Positions 46,384-55,992 of a DNA stretch of 64,000 nt are shown in pieces. How positions within the stretch are numbered: position 1 is the first letter of the stretch; each line of letters begins with the position of its first letter. The stretch lies in the NCBI GenBank assembly GCA_021108275.1, contig JAIORD010000042.1, positions 1-64,000 of the forward strand, read 5' to 3'. Source of the DNA: Methanococcoides sp. Lineage in GTDB: Archaea; Halobacteriota; Methanosarcinia; Methanosarcinales; Methanosarcinaceae. A program made the translations under genes and the position numbers. Under the pieces are notes generated by a model that saw only the letters and a program-made list of their open reading frames with translations, did not search any database and was not told the DNA's origin.

Positions 46384-47584
46384 AGTTAAAGTTCCTGACG
46401 GATACAAGGCTACAGTAATTGGTATTATACCTAATGATTGGCAAATTAAGAGTATTAGTGACCTATTTGATGTCAAAAATGGTGCAACTCCATCGACCAA
46501 AGAAGCAAAATACTGGTCTAATGAGCAAATTAATTGGATTACACCTACGGATTTAAACAAACTGACAGGAAAATCACTGATTTCTAGAAGTTCTAGAATG
46601 ATTAGTGAAATTGCATTAAGTGAATGTAATTTAACCCTCATGCCAACGAATTCATTGATAATGTCAACACGTGCACCAGTTGGTTATGTTACACTTGTTA
46701 AGGAAAAAGCTACATTTAATCAGGGTTGTAAAGGGTTAATCCCAATAAATAAAAGTGTGTTTCCCCATTTTTACATGTATTTTTTGCTCAAATCTAAAGA
46801 AAAACTCAAAAGTATCAGTGGTGGTAGCACTTTTCAAGAATTGTCTAAAAAATCTCTTAATAATTTTCAAGTCCCATTACCACATCTTCCTGAACAACAA
46901 AAAATCGCATCCATCCTCTCCAAAGTCGATGAACATATATCCCAAACGAAAGCCATCATCGAGAAGACTGAGGAATTAAAGAATGGACTGATGCAGCAGT
47001 TATTTACAAAAGGTATCGGACATACGGAGTTTAAGGAGACGGAATTGGGAGAGATTCCCGATGAATGGGAAGTTTGCAAGTTAGGAGATATACTCACTTT
47101 GCAGAGGGGACATGATTTACCTTTAAGTGATAGAATAAAAGGCAACATTCCAGTTATTGGTTCAAATGGTATTGTTGGTTATCACAATGAAGCAAAATAT
47201 AAAGGTACGTGTGTTTCAATGGGTAGAAGTGGAACAATTGGCAAAATCCACTATTATGAAGGAGACTATTGGCCTTTAAATACATCATTATTTGTCAAAA
47301 ACTTTAACGACAATGCTCCAATATTTTTGTACTATTTATTGCAAGGTATTAATTACGAAAAATTTAATTCAGGAACCAGTGTCCCTACACTAAACAGAAA
47401 TTTATTACATCCACATAAGGTTCCCTTTACTTTTGATATAAATGAACAAAAAAAGATTGCTTCCATACTATCAAAAGTTGATTCACAAATAAAGCAAAAC
47501 AAAAATTATTTATCTAATCTGGAAGAACTTAAGAAAGGTCTTATGCAAGACCTATTAACAGGCAAAGTCAGAGTGAATGTCTAA
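46373..47584 (+). CDS. hsdS: Type I restriction-modification specificity subunit
   Basis: About 403 residues with two target-recognition domains, each followed by a conserved helical spacer: [43 protein letters not shown] near 175-220 and [20 protein letters not shown]... [16 protein letters not shown] at the end. It sets the DNA target of the complex. I use ATG 46373 (AGGAG 7 bases upstream) instead of 46328, which would overlap hsdM much more. The two recognition domains are AT richer than the spacers, the usual sign of domain exchange. Confidence 0.93.
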   Translation: MAIEVKVPDGYKATVIGIIPNDWQIKSISDLFDVKNGATPSTKEAKYWSNEQINWITPTDLNKLTGKSLISRSSRMISEIALSECNLTLMPTNSLIMSTRAPVGYVTLVKEKATFNQGCKGLIPINKSVFPHFYMYFLLKSKEKLKSISGGSTFQELSKKSLNNFQVPLPHLPEQQKIASILSKVDEHISQTKAIIEKTEELKNGLMQQLFTKGIGHTEFKETELGEIPDEWEVCKLGDILTLQRGHDLPLSDRIKGNIPVIGSNGIVGYHNEAKYKGTCVSMGRSGTIGKIHYYEGDYWPLNTSLFVKNFNDNAPIFLYYLLQGINYEKFNSGTSVPTLNRNLLHPHKVPFTFDINEQKKIASILSKVDSQIKQNKNYLSNLEELKKGLMQDLLTGKVRVNV

Positions 47585-50500
47585 TGTCCGACCAATCCAA
47601 AATCCAGATGGATGAATATACCCTTGTAGAAGTGCCTGCAATCAATCTATTCAAGGAATTGGGATACAACTACATCGATGGTCATCACATCGATAAAGAA
47701 CTCCATCATTTCTTCCTTTTTGATATACTGAGAAACAAGCTCAAAGAGTTGAACCCTTGGATTGATGACATAAATCTCAATAAGGTCATCAGGGACATCA
47801 CAATCGTTCAGGCTACATCCCAACTTGAAGCAAACGAAATGCTGTATTACAAGTTGGTCAATTACATCAGTGCCAAGCAGGATGTAGGTTATGGAAAAAA
47901 GTCGCAGACAGTCAGAATAATCGATTTTGACAATCCTGAAAACAACGAGTTCACTGTTGTTAATCAGTTTTACATCAAGGGCAGTGACTTCAATATTATA
48001 CCTGACCTTGTTGTATTCATCAATGGAATTCCAATCGCTGTCATTGAATGTAAAAGCCCAAACATCGAATCACCGATTGATGAAGCCATCAACCAGCTAT
48101 TCGGATACAAAGAAAAGAACGAACAGTTCTTTTATCCAAACCAGATACTTGTTGCATTGGCAAGGTATCAAGCTCGGTATGCTTCCACATTTGCACCTGC
48201 AAAGTATTTCTTTGACTGGAAAATTCCCTATCCACTAACTGAAAATGAACTTAAGAACAGGTTGAACAAGGAACAGCTCACCAATCAGGATATTTTGCTT
48301 TATTCACTGTTCAATAAAGAGAATCTGCTGGATATCATCAGGAGCTACATTGTTTTTGAAAATGAAGACAATGAAATCCATAAGAAGCTATGCAGGTACA
48401 ATCAGTATATTGCCAGCAGGAAAATATTTGACAGAATTACTGAAGGCAAGGGCGGTATCATATGGCATACACAGGGTAGTGGTAAATCCCTCACAATGAC
48501 CTATACTGCAATGAAATTACGCAGGATGGAAAAGATACCACAGACTAATATTGAAAATCCCTGTATTCTTATTGTTACTGATAGAACAGACCTTGATGAC
48601 CAGATATCTAGTACATTCAGGAATTGCAAGTTCCCTAATCCCTCACAGGTAGGGAGTGTAAAGCAATTACAGGAAGAATTACAGAATCCACAGGGTAAGA
48701 CTCTGTTCACCACCCTACAGAAGTTCTTTACCAAAAAAGGCGAAGTCTATCCTGAGCTTTCAAAGTCCTCTAATATAGTTGTATTCGTTGATGAGGCTCA
48801 CAGGTCTCAATACAAAGACCTTTCATTAAACATGCGTACAGCGATTCCTAATGCCCTTTTCGTGGGCTTCACAGGTACACCCATAGATAAGAAGGACAAG
48901 TCTACTCCAAAGGTATTTGGAACCTATATCGATAAGTACCTGCCAAAACAGTCAATTGCAGATGGAGCTACTGTCCAGATAAAATATCAGGCTCGTCTTC
49001 CAAACGTTCATATCATAAGCAGTGAGCTTGATGTCGAATTCGATAAAGAATTTTCGGATTATAACGAAGAAGAACAGGAAGCAATAAAGCAGAGAAGTGG
49101 AACTTTCAAGACCATATCTGAAGATAAAGACCGCATCCATGACATCTGTGCAGACCTGCTAGAACACTATAATACGGCTATCAGGCCTGAAGGGTTCAAG
49201 GCACAGATTGTCACATATTCAAGAGATGCTGCTGCTATTTACAAACAAACACTGGATGAAATGGGTGCACCTGAATCCGAGGTCATAATTTCCAGTAATA
49301 CAACCAAAGATGACCCGAAAAGTGAACTTCGCAAGTACTACAAATCCAAAGCTGAACAGCGTAATATCATCAAGAAGTTCAGGAAGCCATTTGCTGATGA
49401 CAACAAGCTTGCATTCCTCATCGTCTGTGACATGCTTTTGACTGGTTTCGATGCTCCAATCGAACAGGTCATGTATCTTGATAAGCCACTGAGAGAACAC
49501 AATCTGATGCAAGCGGTCGCAAGGGTCAACCGACCATTCACTGAAAATAAAAATCATGGTCTTATCATTGATTACTGTGGAATATCCAGAAGATTAAAGG
49601 AAGCACTTGATATATTCAATGACGGAGACGTTGCAGGTTACATGGAAGCCTTGCTGGACGATGTGGCAAGGGCTGAACAGTCCTTGAACAAGGTTAAAAG
49701 GTTCTTCAAGGACGTTCCTACAACATATGATTCTGTAGAATATGTCGATAGTTGTGTCCTTGGTGTTCTCAATGCTCTTGATACAAGGATACGGTTCGAA
49801 AAGGCATTTAAGGAATTTTCGGTATACGTCAACAATATTATACCAAATCCCGAAGCTAATCAATTCAAACGTGACCTTTACTTCTACGGCAAAATCTACA
49901 ACGATATGAGATTCAATTATGATAGTGAAAAGGTCAGTATCCTTGATGCAGCTCCAAAGGCTAAAAAACTCATCCATGACTACCTTGTGAGTAATGGCAT
50001 TAAGGTAATGCATGACCCAATTTCAATCTATTCCACTGAATTTTATGACATGGTGAACCAGAAGACCTCAGATAAGGCAAAAGCAAGCCTTATGGGTCAT
50101 AAAATAAGAACTACAATCAATAATCTGCTCCCTACAAATCCTATTTATTACACATCCTTGAGAGAACGGCTTGACAAAGTAATAAAATCCCATGAAGAAG
50201 AAATGGAATCTTCCACAACGCTACTTGATGACCTTAATGAAATAAAGGACAATCTTGATGTCGATAAGGTTGCACAGCAGCACAATATGAAAGCGGAAGA
50301 TTTTGCTATTTATCAGATGATAAGGGCAGGATATGTGCAATTGAAGGGACGTGAAGGGACAACAGGGATGATACTATCACAGGCTGATGACGATAAGATA
50401 TCAGAAGTATCAAAGGCTATTTTTGAAACATTGGATGAGCTTGCAGTCATTGACTGGAAACAGAAGCAAGACCAGCAGAAAAAGATGCTGCAAAAGGTCA

Positions 50501-50589
50501 AGAGGGTATTGTATAAATTAGGGTATGACGTAAATACTGCTGACAAAGAGAGCAAAAATGTCCTTCATCTTGTCAGGAACATCCTATAA
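47584..50589 (+). CDS. hsdR: Type I restriction enzyme, restriction/translocase subunit
   Basis: The 1001-residue subunit has the PD-(D/E)XK nuclease (PDLVVFINGIPIAVIECKS, about residues 141-159), then an SF2 translocase: Walker A HTQGSGKSLTM (about 295-305), DEAH box (about 401-404) and motif VI region VMYLDKPLREHNLMQAVARVNR (about 626-647). The C-terminal helical domain binds HsdM. TAATG overlaps couple it to hsdS upstream and to the metallopeptidase gene downstream. Intact by all visible motifs. Confidence 0.95.
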   Translation: MSDQSKIQMDEYTLVEVPAINLFKELGYNYIDGHHIDKELHHFFLFDILRNKLKELNPWIDDINLNKVIRDITIVQATSQLEANEMLYYKLVNYISAKQDVGYGKKSQTVRIIDFDNPENNEFTVVNQFYIKGSDFNIIPDLVVFINGIPIAVIECKSPNIESPIDEAINQLFGYKEKNEQFFYPNQILVALARYQARYASTFAPAKYFFDWKIPYPLTENELKNRLNKEQLTNQDILLYSLFNKENLLDIIRSYIVFENEDNEIHKKLCRYNQYIASRKIFDRITEGKGGIIWHTQGSGKSLTMTYTAMKLRRMEKIPQTNIENPCILIVTDRTDLDDQISSTFRNCKFPNPSQVGSVKQLQEELQNPQGKTLFTTLQKFFTKKGEVYPELSKSSNIVVFVDEAHRSQYKDLSLNMRTAIPNALFVGFTGTPIDKKDKSTPKVFGTYIDKYLPKQSIADGATVQIKYQARLPNVHIISSELDVEFDKEFSDYNEEEQEAIKQRSGTFKTISEDKDRIHDICADLLEHYNTAIRPEGFKAQIVTYSRDAAAIYKQTLDEMGAPESEVIISSNTTKDDPKSELRKYYKSKAEQRNIIKKFRKPFADDNKLAFLIVCDMLLTGFDAPIEQVMYLDKPLREHNLMQAVARVNRPFTENKNHGLIIDYCGISRRLKEALDIFNDGDVAGYMEALLDDVARAEQSLNKVKRFFKDVPTTYDSVEYVDSCVLGVLNALDTRIRFEKAFKEFSVYVNNIIPNPEANQFKRDLYFYGKIYNDMRFNYDSEKVSILDAAPKAKKLIHDYLVSNGIKVMHDPISIYSTEFYDMVNQKTSDKAKASLMGHKIRTTINNLLPTNPIYYTSLRERLDKVIKSHEEEMESSTTLLDDLNEIKDNLDVDKVAQQHNMKAEDFAIYQMIRAGYVQLKGREGTTGMILSQADDDKISEVSKAIFETLDELAVIDWKQKQDQQKKMLQKVKRVLYKLGYDVNTADKESKNVLHLVRNIL

Positions 50590-51308
50590 TGCATTCTATA
50601 CAGATTGGAAACACAACTGTACCCTACGATTTAATTTTTACAGGACGGAAGAAGACCATTGAATTGACAATCGGTCACAATAACCGAATGACTGTAAAAG
50701 CTCCAGAAGGCATGACAGAAGATGCTCTGACGACAAATCTTTTCAGAAGGGCAAAATGGATTATCAACAACCTTGACAAAATGGATGAAGTAATCGAATA
50801 TGAGTCCAATAAAGAGTTTATCAGTGGTGAAAAATACCTGTTAAGGGGCAGAAGGTACAGGCTCAAGGTCAATAAGGGTGATGAACCTTCATTAAAGTTT
50901 TTGAAAGGGAAATTTCATGCCACTATTCCAATTGATGTTCCTGAATCTGAATACAAAAGCTATCTGCAACCATTATTTCTTGAATATTATCACCATAAAG
51001 CCGAACAGGTAATTGATGAAAGGGTCAAGAAGTACATAAAATACTTTGATGATGAACCTTCTTTAATTAAAATACAGGATTTGAAGGAGAAATGGGGTAG
51101 CTGTTCCAAGAAGAACCAATTGCGATTCAATTGGAAGATTGTTATGGCGAAGACATCCATTATTGATTACGTGGTGGTGCATGAGATGTGCCATTTGAGA
51201 TTTAAAGACCATTCAAAGCAGTACTGGGATTCCATTAAAACCATTATGCCTGATTATGAACAGAGAAAAGAATGGCTCAGAGTCAATGGTAAGCTGCTGA
51301 CTGTTTGA
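50589..51308 (+). CDS. YgjP-like metallopeptidase (DUF45, SprT/WLM-like)
   Basis: The 239-residue protein carries the zinc-protease helix VVHEMCHLRFKDHS (HExxH near residues 197-201) preceded by KEKWGSCSKKNQLRFNW, the YgjP/DUF45 signature. It is fused by a TAATG overlap to hsdR. Such genes often lie at the end of type I restriction operons; their role there is not settled, perhaps processing or turnover of the HsdR complex (inference). Confidence 0.88.
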   Translation: MHSIQIGNTTVPYDLIFTGRKKTIELTIGHNNRMTVKAPEGMTEDALTTNLFRRAKWIINNLDKMDEVIEYESNKEFISGEKYLLRGRRYRLKVNKGDEPSLKFLKGKFHATIPIDVPESEYKSYLQPLFLEYYHHKAEQVIDERVKKYIKYFDDEPSLIKIQDLKEKWGSCSKKNQLRFNWKIVMAKTSIIDYVVVHEMCHLRFKDHSKQYWDSIKTIMPDYEQRKEWLRVNGKLLTV

Positions 51309-51446
51309 TGGCTGTGTTCTTGGAAATTTACATCAAGCTTTATATCTTTAAAATAATTTAGATGTTTTGCTTTATCTTAATATGGAATAATTATAGTATA
51401 TTCAAGTCCACATTTATCTCACAGAGTATAATGGTATGGTACTAAT

Positions 51447-52370
51447 ATGGGTGACACTCGAATTTTCAAAATGGATGGAGAACAGGCTCAGGAATTAAAA
51501 GGTTCATCAGTAGCATTAGAGAAATCTTTGCAAACCTATATGGAAAGGAATCTTGAAGCATTGCTGAGTATCAAATTTCTGGAAAGTGAATATTCTACTG
51601 GCAAAACCCACAGAGGACGTATTGATACGCTTGGAATTGATGAAAATGGTTGCCCTGTTATCATCGAGTATAAGAGAACCTTGAATGAAAATGTAATCAA
51701 TCAAGGTTTGTTCTATCTGGATTGGCTACTTGACCATAAAGCGGAGTTTGAGCTAAATGTAATGAAGAAACTGGGGGTGGAAGCTGCTGAAAATATTGAA
51801 TGGAACAGCCCACGTTTACTCTGCATTGCAGGAGATTTCACAAAGTATGATGTCCATGCGGTGCAGCAGATTAACCGAAATATCGAACTCATTCGCTATC
51901 AGAAATATGAAGGCAATCTTCTTCTTTTAGAACTTGTGAATGCAACCGAAGCCCAATACGTCGAAACGGTAAGAACAAATAATGGTATGGGTGAAACAAA
52001 AAGAACAACATCATCCAAAACTTTTACTGAATACTTGAATCAGTGTGATGCAGATATGAAAAATCAGTATGACGATTTGAAGGTGTTCATTGAATCTTTG
52101 GGTGATGATGTTCAAATTAAAGTCCTCAAACATTATATCGCTTTCAAAAGACTGAAAAACTTCGCATGTGTAGAAGTGCATCCACAAACAAAAAGTATCC
52201 TTGCATATATAAAATTTAATCCTGATGACATTGCTATTGAATCAGGATTTACAAGAGATGTAAGGAATATAGGACATTATGGTACGGGAGATTTGGAGAT
52301 ACGAATTAAATCCGATGAAGATTTGAAAAAAGCGGAAGGGTTGATACGTCAGAGTTATGAAGATAATTGA
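51447..52370 (+). CDS. Predicted PD-(D/E)XK nuclease-like protein with DUF5655 domain
   Basis: The 307-residue protein has an N-terminal nuclease-like core HRGRIDTLGIDENGCPVIIEYKR near residues 53-75 (D...ExK arrangement) and a C-terminal DUF5655 segment near 185-305 (VFIESLGDDVQIKVLKHYIAFKRLKNFACVEVHPQ). Found near restriction systems in other genomes; may act on DNA or sense it. Its own upstream gap (138 bases) suggests a separate promoter. Last intact gene before the integrase fragment. Confidence 0.7.
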   Translation: MGDTRIFKMDGEQAQELKGSSVALEKSLQTYMERNLEALLSIKFLESEYSTGKTHRGRIDTLGIDENGCPVIIEYKRTLNENVINQGLFYLDWLLDHKAEFELNVMKKLGVEAAENIEWNSPRLLCIAGDFTKYDVHAVQQINRNIELIRYQKYEGNLLLLELVNATEAQYVETVRTNNGMGETKRTTSSKTFTEYLNQCDADMKNQYDDLKVFIESLGDDVQIKVLKHYIAFKRLKNFACVEVHPQTKSILAYIKFNPDDIAIESGFTRDVRNIGHYGTGDLEIRIKSDEDLKKAEGLIRQSYEDN

Positions 52371-52782
52371 TATTCTCACATGCTATCTGAACCTATAAAT
52401 TGACTATAATTAGATGTGTTTAATGGAAATGCTGAATTCAATCAATACAATAAGTGTGGATTTGTAGAAGAACAAGTCATAGTGATTCAATCGGATGTGA
52501 AAGAGAAGGAGCTATTAATTTCGCAATTGAGTGGATGATGCATAATCATTATGGTCTTTGGGGATGGAAGATTTAAAATGATTTTAATAAGAATCAAAGA
52601 CCATATAGTTAAAGGCTTTCTTTATTATATGGATGAGGACAAATCATAAATGAAGTGTCTGATGGAGAGATGAAAGCTCGAATGAGGAAGGATAGGGTGA
52701 ACTAAATCCATTACCATCACTATGGCAATCAGGAAGTTATATAACTATTGTATAACTAGTTCGTATTAAGAAGGTAGCAGTA
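52371..52782. other. Gap with a possible gene remnant
   Basis: No intact gene. One frame near 52420-52530 reads NAEFNQYNKCGFVEE, which resembles the end of a GNAT acetyltransferase, and another frame reads INFAIEWMMHNHYGLWGW then stop (to about 52576). Frames change, so if this is a gene it is decayed. Confidence 0.3.
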
Positions 52783-53130
52783 ATGAAATCAATAGGAAAA
52801 TCAAAAATCACAAGGCTTCGACCTAAGAAAAACATAGAATATCCTCTAATTCGTTTGCCACAGTCACACGCACATCTCGCAGGGGAAACCGCCCATATCT
52901 TTGAAATCGACAACAATGGCAAATCTTTATTTTTGATATCTTTAGACGAAGACTTCGATGGCAACGTAGTTGTACAACCCAACACCAATTCATACCTCGA
53001 AACCCGACTATCTGCACTAGAGCAAAGGATCATTGAACTAGAAAAACCGCCATGCAGCGAATCAGAAAAACCAGATGGGCCCGGGGAGATTCGAACACCC
53101 GACCTCTGCCGTGTGAAGGCAACGTCATAA
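52783..53130 (+). CDS. SSV-type integrase, N-terminal part (split by integration)
   Basis: 112 residues belong to the integrase, ending in the att repeat (EIRTPDLCRVK); three more codons (ATS) are tRNA-Val sequence and a chance stop. The N terminus IRLPQSHAHLAGETAHIFE and SLDEDFDGNVVVQP followed by a coiled coil (SYLETRLSALEQRIIELEK) is typical of methanogen SSV-type integrases. The frame at 53113-53118 (GTG AAG) equals that at 30983-30988, so excision joins the two to a 405-residue protein. ATG at 52783 has AAGGTAG upstream. Confidence 0.92.
   Translation: MKSIGKSKITRLRPKKNIEYPLIRLPQSHAHLAGETAHIFEIDNNGKSLFLISLDEDFDGNVVVQPNTNSYLETRLSALEQRIIELEKPPCSESEKPDGPGEIRTPDLCRVKATS
53066..53118 (+). 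repeat. Right attachment repeat (attR), within intact tRNA-Val
   Basis: Identical to 30936-30988. Here the repeat continues into the rest of tRNA-Val, so this end keeps the functional tRNA. Confidence 0.95.
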
Positions 53131-53149
53131 CCAGCTAGACCACGAGCCC
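53076..53149 (-). tRNA. tRNA-Val (anticodon CAC), integration target
   Basis: On the minus strand: acceptor GGGCTCG / CGGGCCC, anticodon stem TTGCC/GGCAG closing TTCACAC (anticodon CAC), T loop TTCGAAT, discriminator A. One T-T mismatch in the T stem. The gene is intact because the element supplies the identical 3' part. Confidence 0.93.
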
Positions 53150-53335
53150 ATATTGAATTATAATAGTACCTGAGAAACTGTAACTCGATTATCAGGTGCT
53201 ACAGAGCCTAATTGTAGTTGATGGGCTATAAGTTTAACGGGGGTTTCGGGAGTTTTATGTGGGTGGAGATATTATTCAAAAACTATATAAAAGAACCTGT
53301 CCATTTATGGAAATGTTTAAGTATTATTCATGTAT

Positions 53336-53524
53336 TTAGAGAACTGTACATCGGACGAGAACTTTGGGCAGTTTCTTGAAAAACGGATAAGTTACTACCC
53401 CTTGAACCACACACAATCCACCATACTCCCCTTCCAGCTCAAAGTTCTTGAATGGTGTACATTTAACTCCTCCTTCGTGTATCGGGGTAGGGTGAGAACC
53501 CTGCCTTGAACTCCTCTTTTTCAA
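53336..53524 (-). CDS. Doubtful small frame
   Basis: A 62-residue frame with GSHPTPIHEGG and GEYGGLCVVQG segments, unlike any protein family I know. A hairpin (GGGT/ACCC within GGCAGGGTTCTCACCCTACC) overlaps its start, so the region may instead hold an RNA. The rest of 53151-53707 shows only an inverted repeat AGTACCTGA / TCAGGTGCT (53165-53200) near the tRNA promoter. Confidence 0.25.
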   Translation of the reverse strand: MKKRSSRQGSHPTPIHEGGVKCTPFKNFELEGEYGGLCVVQGVVTYPFFKKLPKVLVRCTVL

Positions 53525-53707
53525 TTTGATACTGATGCTTAATTATCAGTCTAATCTTTCGAGAGATATTGAAGATTGGCTTTAAGATCTGAGCAAGATA
53601 AGAGTGTGGAATTTAAAAAAATAGTATGATATTAAATGCTACAATATGAAATTATATCAAATGAAATTAAAGGACCGGAACAGTATGAAAGAATAAAGTG
53701 AGGGACT

Positions 53708-54181
53708 TTATCTTTCAAGGGCCAGTCTCTTTCGCATCTTTGGAGAATCGATCCACATGCCTTTGAGCTCTCTTTCTCCGTCCTTCTCTATGAATATCAA
53801 TCGGAAAATAGCACCTTCCGGTTCTTTTTCAAATACTACATTATAGACAACGGCTGAATGCCTGTCAGTAACAGTTATCTCGGCAAGTTCCTTTGAAGTA
53901 TAGTTACCAACCTCATCATGAACAATGTCCGTAAGTTCCAGGAACAGGTCTTCAGGAATGGCCTTTTTCATCGTTGGGTTGAAATTAGCAGAGAACTTGG
54001 TATAGTTCTTCTCATTAAGACCCTGAAGGGTATTTTCTGCTATCGGTTCAGCATATTCTTCAATGTCTCCATCCTCCACGGTCACTCCTTCAAGTTCAAT
54101 GGAGGTGCATCCGCTGCAAATGATCGCCACTAAAACAACAAAGGCCATCAATAATGCTGTTCTTACTTTCATGTTCTTCAC
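53708..54181 (-). CDS. DUF3887-like lipoprotein
   Basis: The 157-residue protein has a signal peptide ending in a lipobox (ICSGC, Cys at about residue 25), then a DUF3887 fold (LQGLNEKNYTKFSANFNPTMKKAIPEDLF). Anchored outside the membrane. It starts immediately after the histidine kinase stop (GTG 54181, with GGGAG upstream), so it may modulate that kinase's extracellular sensor (inference). Confidence 0.75.
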   Translation of the reverse strand: MKNMKVRTALLMAFVVLVAIICSGCTSIELEGVTVEDGDIEEYAEPIAENTLQGLNEKNYTKFSANFNPTMKKAIPEDLFLELTDIVHDEVGNYTSKELAEITVTDRHSAVVYNVVFEKEPEGAIFRLIFIEKDGERELKGMWIDSPKMRKRLALER

Positions 54182-55960
54182 TTAAGCTCCCTCTATCTCG
54201 GTGAAATCGTCCTCTTTCAGCTCTTTTGGTAATCTGAAAGTGAATGTGCTGCCCTTGCCTGTCTCGCTCTCAAGGTAAATGTTCCCGCCCTGTCCATCGA
54301 TGATGCCTTTAATGATCGCAAGCCCAAGCCCTGTGCCACCTGCCTTTCTTGTGGCAGTGCTGTCCACCTGATAGAACTTGTCGAATATCTTATCGCGCTT
54401 TTCCCTGGAAATACCTATGCCATTATCCTTTATACTTGTCTGCAAATGATTCTCATGATCTTCCACGATGATCGTCACTTCTCCCTCTTCGGGGGTGAAC
54501 TTGATCGCATTTGTCAGCAGGTTCACAAAGACCCTTATGAGCTTGTCCTTATCCGTCCTAATCACTGCCACATCTTCGGGACAGTTCACCATGATATTTA
54601 TGCTCTTATCCTTAGCATGTTTTTGTACATTATGAAGGGCGATCTCGATTATCTCTTTTATGTTCACATCTTCCGGTATGAACTTCATCTTTCCTGATTC
54701 TATGCGGGAAATATCCAGCAGGTCATCGACCATTCTTGCCTGTCTGTCAATGTTCCTTATAATAAGGTCCAGCATCTCTTCTTTGATGTCCCTGTTGCAT
54801 TCGCTTTCCCTCAAGAACTCGCTGGAGGTCTTCATGGCTGTCAGTGGGGTTTTTAGCTCATGGGAGACCATTGAAACGAAATCGTTCTTCAGGCGGTCAA
54901 GTTCCTTTAATTTCTTGTTAGCGTTCTGGAGATAATCGTTCGACCTTTCCAGTTCCGAGGTCTTGCTTTTCACCTCATCCTCAAGGGTCTTGTTCCAGGA
55001 GAACAGGATCAGGGCGATAAATGCACTGATGAAGAGAATGAATGTGATGGAGATCATCGCAAAAAGTCCCTGCTTTACATAGACCGACTGGATAAGCGAT
55101 CCAACATACCACAAGGGAGTAACAACACCCACGGACCATTGCTGGTTATACCAATTAACAGGCACATAAGAGATTATCTTCTCTTCCAGGAATCCGTTCT
55201 TGTTCCTTTCGGAGAACTGTCCGCTACCTGAAAGTCCTTCTGTCTGCATACCGATGATATCAAGACGCCTGTGGTCAGGCTCGTTTATTATATTGAAATA
55301 ATTCTTTCCTACAAGGTGATCATCGGAACTGTCGTAGAGCAGTTTTGCATTGTCATCTATGAGATAAACATATCCTGATTCATATTCCGTTTTTATGGTC
55401 TGTTTCGTTATCTCATCTATCTCTATTATGGCAACTATGGCCCCTCCAAAACTGCCATCATCAAGATAAAGGGGTATCCAAACATAGATCGCAAGTTCAC
55501 CCTCTAAAGTAGTGATTGGATTGGTGATGTAGGTCTCACTTGTGTCTTTTATTTTTTCAAAGGCAGCAGCCTTATCATTTTCGTAAAGATCGTATCCGAA
55601 AGGCACATTCTCTTCAGGATATCCCGAGACTATTATGCCTGTACTGTTTATGTATTCGATGGCATGGAAGCCTTCAGACTCATTATAAACTATGGAAAAA
55701 ATGGTATTGAAATTATCATCGGGGATGCTATTATGGTTCCTTGAGATGATCTCAAGCATTGTGACCTTTTCGTTCAGGAACGTAGTAATGCCGGTCGATA
55801 TCTGCTGTGCCTGGCTGGTCTGTTCCCTTGTGAACATCTCAACAAAAAGATCTTCTACCTCTGTATTTGCCCTGATTCCCAGAAAAAGGATGGAAGAAAT
55901 GAAAAGCATCGTTATCATTACAACGATAATGACGTTCCATCTGCTTTTTGTGGCGAACAT
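54182..55960 (-). CDS. Membrane sensor histidine kinase with dCache domain
   Basis: The 592-residue kinase: membrane helix near 10-30, extracellular double Cache sensor (about 35-285), second helix (about 300-323), coiled coil, HisKA with SHELKTPLTAMK (about 371-382), and HATPase with N box NLLTNAIKFTPEEG, DNGIGI and GTGLGLAIIKGI. It follows a response-regulator gene by 32 bases and precedes the lipoprotein, making a three-gene signalling operon. Confidence 0.9.
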   Translation of the reverse strand: MFATKSRWNVIIVVMITMLFISSILFLGIRANTEVEDLFVEMFTREQTSQAQQISTGITTFLNEKVTMLEIISRNHNSIPDDNFNTIFSIVYNESEGFHAIEYINSTGIIVSGYPEENVPFGYDLYENDKAAAFEKIKDTSETYITNPITTLEGELAIYVWIPLYLDDGSFGGAIVAIIEIDEITKQTIKTEYESGYVYLIDDNAKLLYDSSDDHLVGKNYFNIINEPDHRRLDIIGMQTEGLSGSGQFSERNKNGFLEEKIISYVPVNWYNQQWSVGVVTPLWYVGSLIQSVYVKQGLFAMISITFILFISAFIALILFSWNKTLEDEVKSKTSELERSNDYLQNANKKLKELDRLKNDFVSMVSHELKTPLTAMKTSSEFLRESECNRDIKEEMLDLIIRNIDRQARMVDDLLDISRIESGKMKFIPEDVNIKEIIEIALHNVQKHAKDKSINIMVNCPEDVAVIRTDKDKLIRVFVNLLTNAIKFTPEEGEVTIIVEDHENHLQTSIKDNGIGISREKRDKIFDKFYQVDSTATRKAGGTGLGLAIIKGIIDGQGGNIYLESETGKGSTFTFRLPKELKEDDFTEIEGA

Positions 55961-55992
55961 ATGAGGTCAGCACGAAAAGTGCGTTAAAAAAG

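Larger units (their letters stand above)
30936..53118. mobile_element. 22.1-kb integrated plasmid/virus-like element at tRNA-Val
   Basis: Bounded by 53-bp direct repeats from tRNA-Val(CAC). Its integrase gene is split by the repeats, N-terminal part at the right end and C-terminal part at the left, in one frame, as in SSV-type integration. Inside are a replication-like module (ribbon-helix-helix protein, helicase-like ATPase, palindromes, direct repeats) and a defence-like cargo (RelA/NA37-like pair, metallo-beta-lactamase pair, type I restriction operon, DUF5655 protein). The DNA between 31000 and 44700 is visibly richer in A+T than the flanking chromosome. No capsid or terminase gene is recognisable, so I favour an integrated plasmid over a provirus. 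Confidence 0.93.

Noticed and set aside
30936-53118. Classifying the element as a provirus
   Set aside because: No capsid, portal, terminase or virion ATPase gene is recognisable; a plasmid-like element explains the content as well.
52783-53130. Annotating the right-end frame as a free-standing 115-residue protein
   Set aside because: Its last codons are tRNA sequence and its frame joins exactly to the integrase catalytic part across the att repeat.
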